Source: Pseudomonadota bacterium (lineage in GTDB: Bacteria; Pseudomonadota; Alphaproteobacteria; Rhizobiales; Xanthobacteraceae). From it: a DNA stretch of 9,195 bases. The stretch lies in the NCBI GenBank assembly GCA_023434095.1, contig JAEYTJ010000123.1:1-9195 (forward strand). The letters run 5' to 3'. Numbering within the stretch: position 1 is the first letter of the stretch; each line of letters starts with the position of its first letter. Made by a program: the position numbers and the translations under genes. Shown piece after piece: positions 6,284 to 9,195 of this stretch. The notes beneath the pieces are model-generated. The model was not told where the DNA came from, did not search any database, and saw only the letters and a list, made by a program, of their open reading frames with translations.

Positions 6284-9195
6284 GTGGCACGCGGTCCGAT
6301 CGAAGACATCTACGGCCTGACGGATCTTCAGCGCGCGATGCTGGTGCGTTGCGCGAGTTATCCCGATCAGCCCCTGTTCATGGGCCAGTGGTGGGCCCTC
6401 CTTGCCGGCCCGCTCGACGTCGAGGGCTTGGCTGCCGCGTGGCGGGCCGTCGTCGCGCGCCACGGCGCCCTGCGCTCCGGTTTTCACTGGGAGCTCAAGG
6501 GCGACCCGGCCCAGGTCGTGGTGGCGGCGCCCGCCTTCGAGGTCGAGCGGCTCGACTGGCGCGCGCACGAGGATTGGCGCGCCGCCCTCGACGCGCTGCT
6601 GGAAGAGGATCGCGCCCACCCCTTCGACCTGCGCCGCCCGCCCTTGATGCGGGTCCGTCTCGTCACTCTGGCGCAGGACCACGCCGCGCCCCGCCATCTG
6701 CTGGTATGGACCCGCCACCACCTTGCCGTCGACGGCTGGTCGCTGGGCGAGATTCTGGACGAGGTGCTGACCCTCTATCGCGGGGGCGCCGTACCGCCCG
6801 CGCTTCCCTTCCGCCGCTACGTCGAATGGTGGCAGGGCCGCGACGCGACCGCCGGGCTCAGCCATTGGGGCGCGATGCTCGCCGGCCACCAGCCTGACGC
6901 GCCCCTGCGCAGTACAGACGCCTCCGCACCCCGCATCGGCGAGGTGGCGCACATCCTTCCCCCTGCCCTCGCCGAGCACCTCGCCATGCTGGCACGGACC
7001 GAAAGGTTGACGCTCAGCACCCTCGTGGAAGGCGCCTGGGCGCTGGTGCTGGCGCGCACTGAGGGGACCGACGACGTGCTGATGGGCTGCGTCGAGACGG
7101 TGCGTCCGCCCGAGTTGCTCGGAGACCGCAGTGATCGCATGGTGGGGCCGCAGGTCGGCGTGCTCCCCAGCCGCCTGCGGCTCGACGCAACGCCGCTGCG
7201 CCAGTGGCTGGCCGCCCTGCAGCAGGCCCGGGCGCTCGGCCGCGATGCCGGGCCGCCGGGCCTCGACGCGATGCGCGACCTGCTCGGCCTGCCGAGCGAC
7301 GCGCTGCCGCTGCGCAGCCTGATCGCCGTGCAGACCTATCCGCTCGCACTGGCGCCCGCCTTCCGTGCCGCCGGGCTGGAGATCGTCGCCAGCGGCGACG
7401 TGACCCTGCCGGACCTGCCGCTCAATCTGATGGTGGAGGTTGGAGAAGCCTTCGAACTGCGGCTGATGGTCGACCGGCGGCACGTTCCGCTGCCGCAGGC
7501 GCGCCAGTTCCTGGTTATGCTCGCCACCGCGCTCGAACGCCTGCCGGACCATCTCGACGCGCCCGCCGACGCGCTGGACGTGATGCCGGAGGCTCTGCGC
7601 GGCGAGATCGCCGCGGCCCTGACCGGCCGGCCGCTGCCGGCGCCGGCGGGCACGGTCATCGACCTCGTCCTGGCGCAGATGCGCGCCCGGCCGGATGCCC
7701 CCGCGCTCCTCGCGCAGGGCCGCATTTATTCCTATGGCGAACTCGGCGCCCGGGCCGCCGAACTCGCCGGCCGGCTGGCGCAAGCCGGGGTGACGCCCGG
7801 CGCCCGGGTCGCGGTGATGCTCGACCATGGGTCCGAGGCGGTCGCCGCCATTCTCGGCATCCTCTTCGCCGGCGCCGCCTATGTCCCGCTCGATCCCGAA
7901 GCCCCGCCCGAACGGCGGGCGATGATCCTCGCCAGTGCCGAAGTCGCCGCGCTCGTCACCCGCGCCGACCGCGCCGGGGACGCCTCCCGCCTGACGGTGC
8001 TGACGGTGGGGGGCGCCGCGCCGGAACCCGCCGACCTGGACGCGGTGACGCGACCCGCCGCAGCCGACGAGGCCTATGTCATCTTCACCTCCGGTTCCAC
8101 CGGCCGGCCGAAGGGGGTGAGCGTCGGCCATGACAATCTGCGCACCCATGTGGCCGCCAGCGCGGCGGAAAACGCCGACCTGCCGATCGGCCGCTTCCTG
8201 CTGACTTTCCCCCTGTTCTTCGACGGCTCCGTCACCGGACTGTTCTGCACGCTGTGCGAAGGCGGCACGCTCGTGCTGCCGGACGCCGGCGAGGGCCGCG
8301 ACGCCGACCGGCTGGTGGCGCTGATCCGCGACGCCGGTGTCACCCATGTCTGCCTCACGCCCTCGGTCTGGGCGCTGCTGCTGGAGGCCGCGGGCCCACA
8401 GGGCCTGCCGGAGGTGCGCCTGGCGAAGGTGGCCGCCGAGCCCTGTCCGCCGGCCCTCGTCGCCGCCCACGCCTCCCGCGCCCCGCATGCCGTGCTGTGC
8501 AACGAATACGGTCCGACCGAGGCGACGGTGTGGGTCTGCGTCGAGCGCTGCCGGCCGGAGACGACCGGCGCCAGCGTCGCCATCGGGCATCCCATTCCGG
8601 GCACGACGCTGCATGTGGTGGATGGCGAGGATCGCCCCTGCCCCTATGGCACCATGGGCGAGCTCGTCGTCTCCGGGCCGGCCGTCGCCCGCTTCTATGT
8701 CGGCGCGGAGCCGAACGTCAGCCTGCGCACGCCTTTGGCCGGCACGAGCGCGCCGGCCTATCGCACCGGCGACAGGGTGTCGCTCGACACCGATGGCCGC
8801 CTGTTCTTCCATGGCCGCCGTGACCGGCAGGTGAAGATAGCCGGCTACCGGATAGAGCCCGGCGAGGTCGAGGCGGCGCTGCTGGCGCAGGTCGACATTC
8901 GGGAAGCCGCCGTCCTGGTCGAGGAGGGCGAAGGTCGGCCCGCCCGCCTCGTCGCGCATCTGTCGCCTGGCGCCGGACCGGACGGTGCCGAGCTGCGCCG
9001 GCGTCTGGCCGCAAGCCTGCCCGCCTATATGATCCCGCAGGCCTTCATGCGGCATCCCCGGCTGCCGCGCACCGCCAATGGCAAGGTGGACGTGGCCGCC
9101 CTTCCCCGGGCGGCGGGCGCGGACTGCGCCGCCGCGCTGCCGCCGGAGGGCCCGCTGGGGAGCGCCCTTGCCAGCCTGTGGGCCGAGATTCTCGG
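6284..9195 (+). CDS. Non-ribosomal peptide synthetase, C-A-(PCP) first module, cut by window edge
   Basis: 970 visible residues, open to the right edge. The condensation domain (about 7-440) starts at YGLTDLQRAML and carries the catalytic HHLAVDG (145-151) and the later MVGPQVGVLPSRL motif. The adenylation domain (about 460-950) shows YSYGEL (482-487), AYVPLDPEAPPERR, TSGSTGRPKG (602-611), FDGSV (646-650), NEYGPTEATVW (740-750), YRTGD, GRRDRQVKIAGYRIEPGE, LPAYMIP and NGKVD with the catalytic Lys934. The last residues (LGSALASLWAEILG) begin a carrier domain. Hand alignment to GrsA gives the pocket D647 G648 T651 C690 K715 A717 E741 V749 W750 K934. This is closest to a described Tyr code (DGTITAEVAK), differing at three positions. 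Starting with a C domain, with a FAAL nearby, suggests a lipoinitiation (starter) condensation domain, but the subtype was not proven. Substrate and number of further modules are unknown. Confidence 0.95.
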   Translation, partial: MARGPIEDIYGLTDLQRAMLVRCASYPDQPLFMGQWWALLAGPLDVEGLAAAWRAVVARHGALRSGFHWELKGDPAQVVVAAPAFEVERLDWRAHEDWRAALDALLEEDRAHPFDLRRPPLMRVRLVTLAQDHAAPRHLLVWTRHHLAVDGWSLGEILDEVLTLYRGGAVPPALPFRRYVEWWQGRDATAGLSHWGAMLAGHQPDAPLRSTDASAPRIGEVAHILPPALAEHLAMLARTERLTLSTLVEGAWALVLARTEGTDDVLMGCVETVRPPELLGDRSDRMVGPQVGVLPSRLRLDATPLRQWLAALQQARALGRDAGPPGLDAMRDLLGLPSDALPLRSLIAVQTYPLALAPAFRAAGLEIVASGDVTLPDLPLNLMVEVGEAFELRLMVDRRHVPLPQARQFLVMLATALERLPDHLDAPADALDVMPEALRGEIAAALTGRPLPAPAGTVIDLVLAQMRARPDAPALLAQGRIYSYGELGARAAELAGRLAQAGVTPGARVAVMLDHGSEAVAAILGILFAGAAYVPLDPEAPPERRAMILASAEVAALVTRADRAGDASRLTVLTVGGAAPEPADLDAVTRPAAADEAYVIFTSGSTGRPKGVSVGHDNLRTHVAASAAENADLPIGRFLLTFPLFFDGSVTGLFCTLCEGGTLVLPDAGEGRDADRLVALIRDAGVTHVCLTPSVWALLLEAAGPQGLPEVRLAKVAAEPCPPALVAAHASRAPHAVLCNEYGPTEATVWVCVERCRPETTGASVAIGHPIPGTTLHVVDGEDRPCPYGTMGELVVSGPAVARFYVGAEPNVSLRTPLAGTSAPAYRTGDRVSLDTDGRLFFHGRRDRQVKIAGYRIEPGEVEAALLAQVDIREAAVLVEEGEGRPARLVAHLSPGAGPDGAELRRRLAASLPAYMIPQAFMRHPRLPRTANGKVDVAALPRAAGADCAAALPPEGPLGSALASLWAEIL

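Noticed and set aside
6035..9055. 1006-residue open frame on the minus strand opposite the NRPS
   Set aside because: The plus strand has all condensation and adenylation motifs in order. The minus frame is Arg/Gly/Gln-rich with no recognisable domain, an antisense effect of high GC.

Overview
The window is high-GC bacterial DNA with the codon style of an alphaproteobacterium, possibly Hyphomicrobiales. That guess rests on composition and gene style only; no marker gene is present to confirm it. The window is the middle of a biosynthetic gene cluster for what looks like a lipidated non-ribosomal peptide. Genes are cut off at both edges.

The layout is divergent around a 164-base intergenic region (4343-4506). 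The left arm is on the minus strand and reads as one operon: a type II thioesterase (stop at 3464), a 925-residue ABC exporter (677-3454) starting 9 bases later, and a fatty acyl-AMP ligase whose ATG overlaps the exporter stop codon (ATGA at 680-677). The ligase runs off the left edge. The right arm is on the plus strand. It holds a phytanoyl-CoA dioxygenase-like Fe(II)/2-oxoglutarate oxygenase (4507-5373), a 353-base AT-richer gap with a small possible leader ORF, and a 108-residue ABM-type small barrel protein (5727-6053). A strong intrinsic terminator (6060-6094) and a repeat-bearing leader follow, and then a non-ribosomal peptide synthetase starting at a GTG (6284). The synthetase runs C-A and then the first residues of a carrier domain at the right edge.

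A reasonable working model, by inference: the acyl-AMP ligase activates a fatty acid and passes it to a carrier protein outside the window. The opening condensation domain of the synthetase joins it to the first amino acid, which the adenylation pocket suggests is aromatic and Tyr-like. The dioxygenase and the ABM protein tailor a building block or the product, the thioesterase clears misloaded carriers, and the ABC protein exports the product.

The points most worth a second look are the unusual exporter (an unassigned N-terminal domain plus a C-terminal cyclic-nucleotide-binding-like domain), the adenylation pocket with a lysine at a normally uncharged position, the compositionally distinct and separately terminated ABM gene, and the repeats and tiny Cys-containing ORFs in the leaders of the two right-arm genes.
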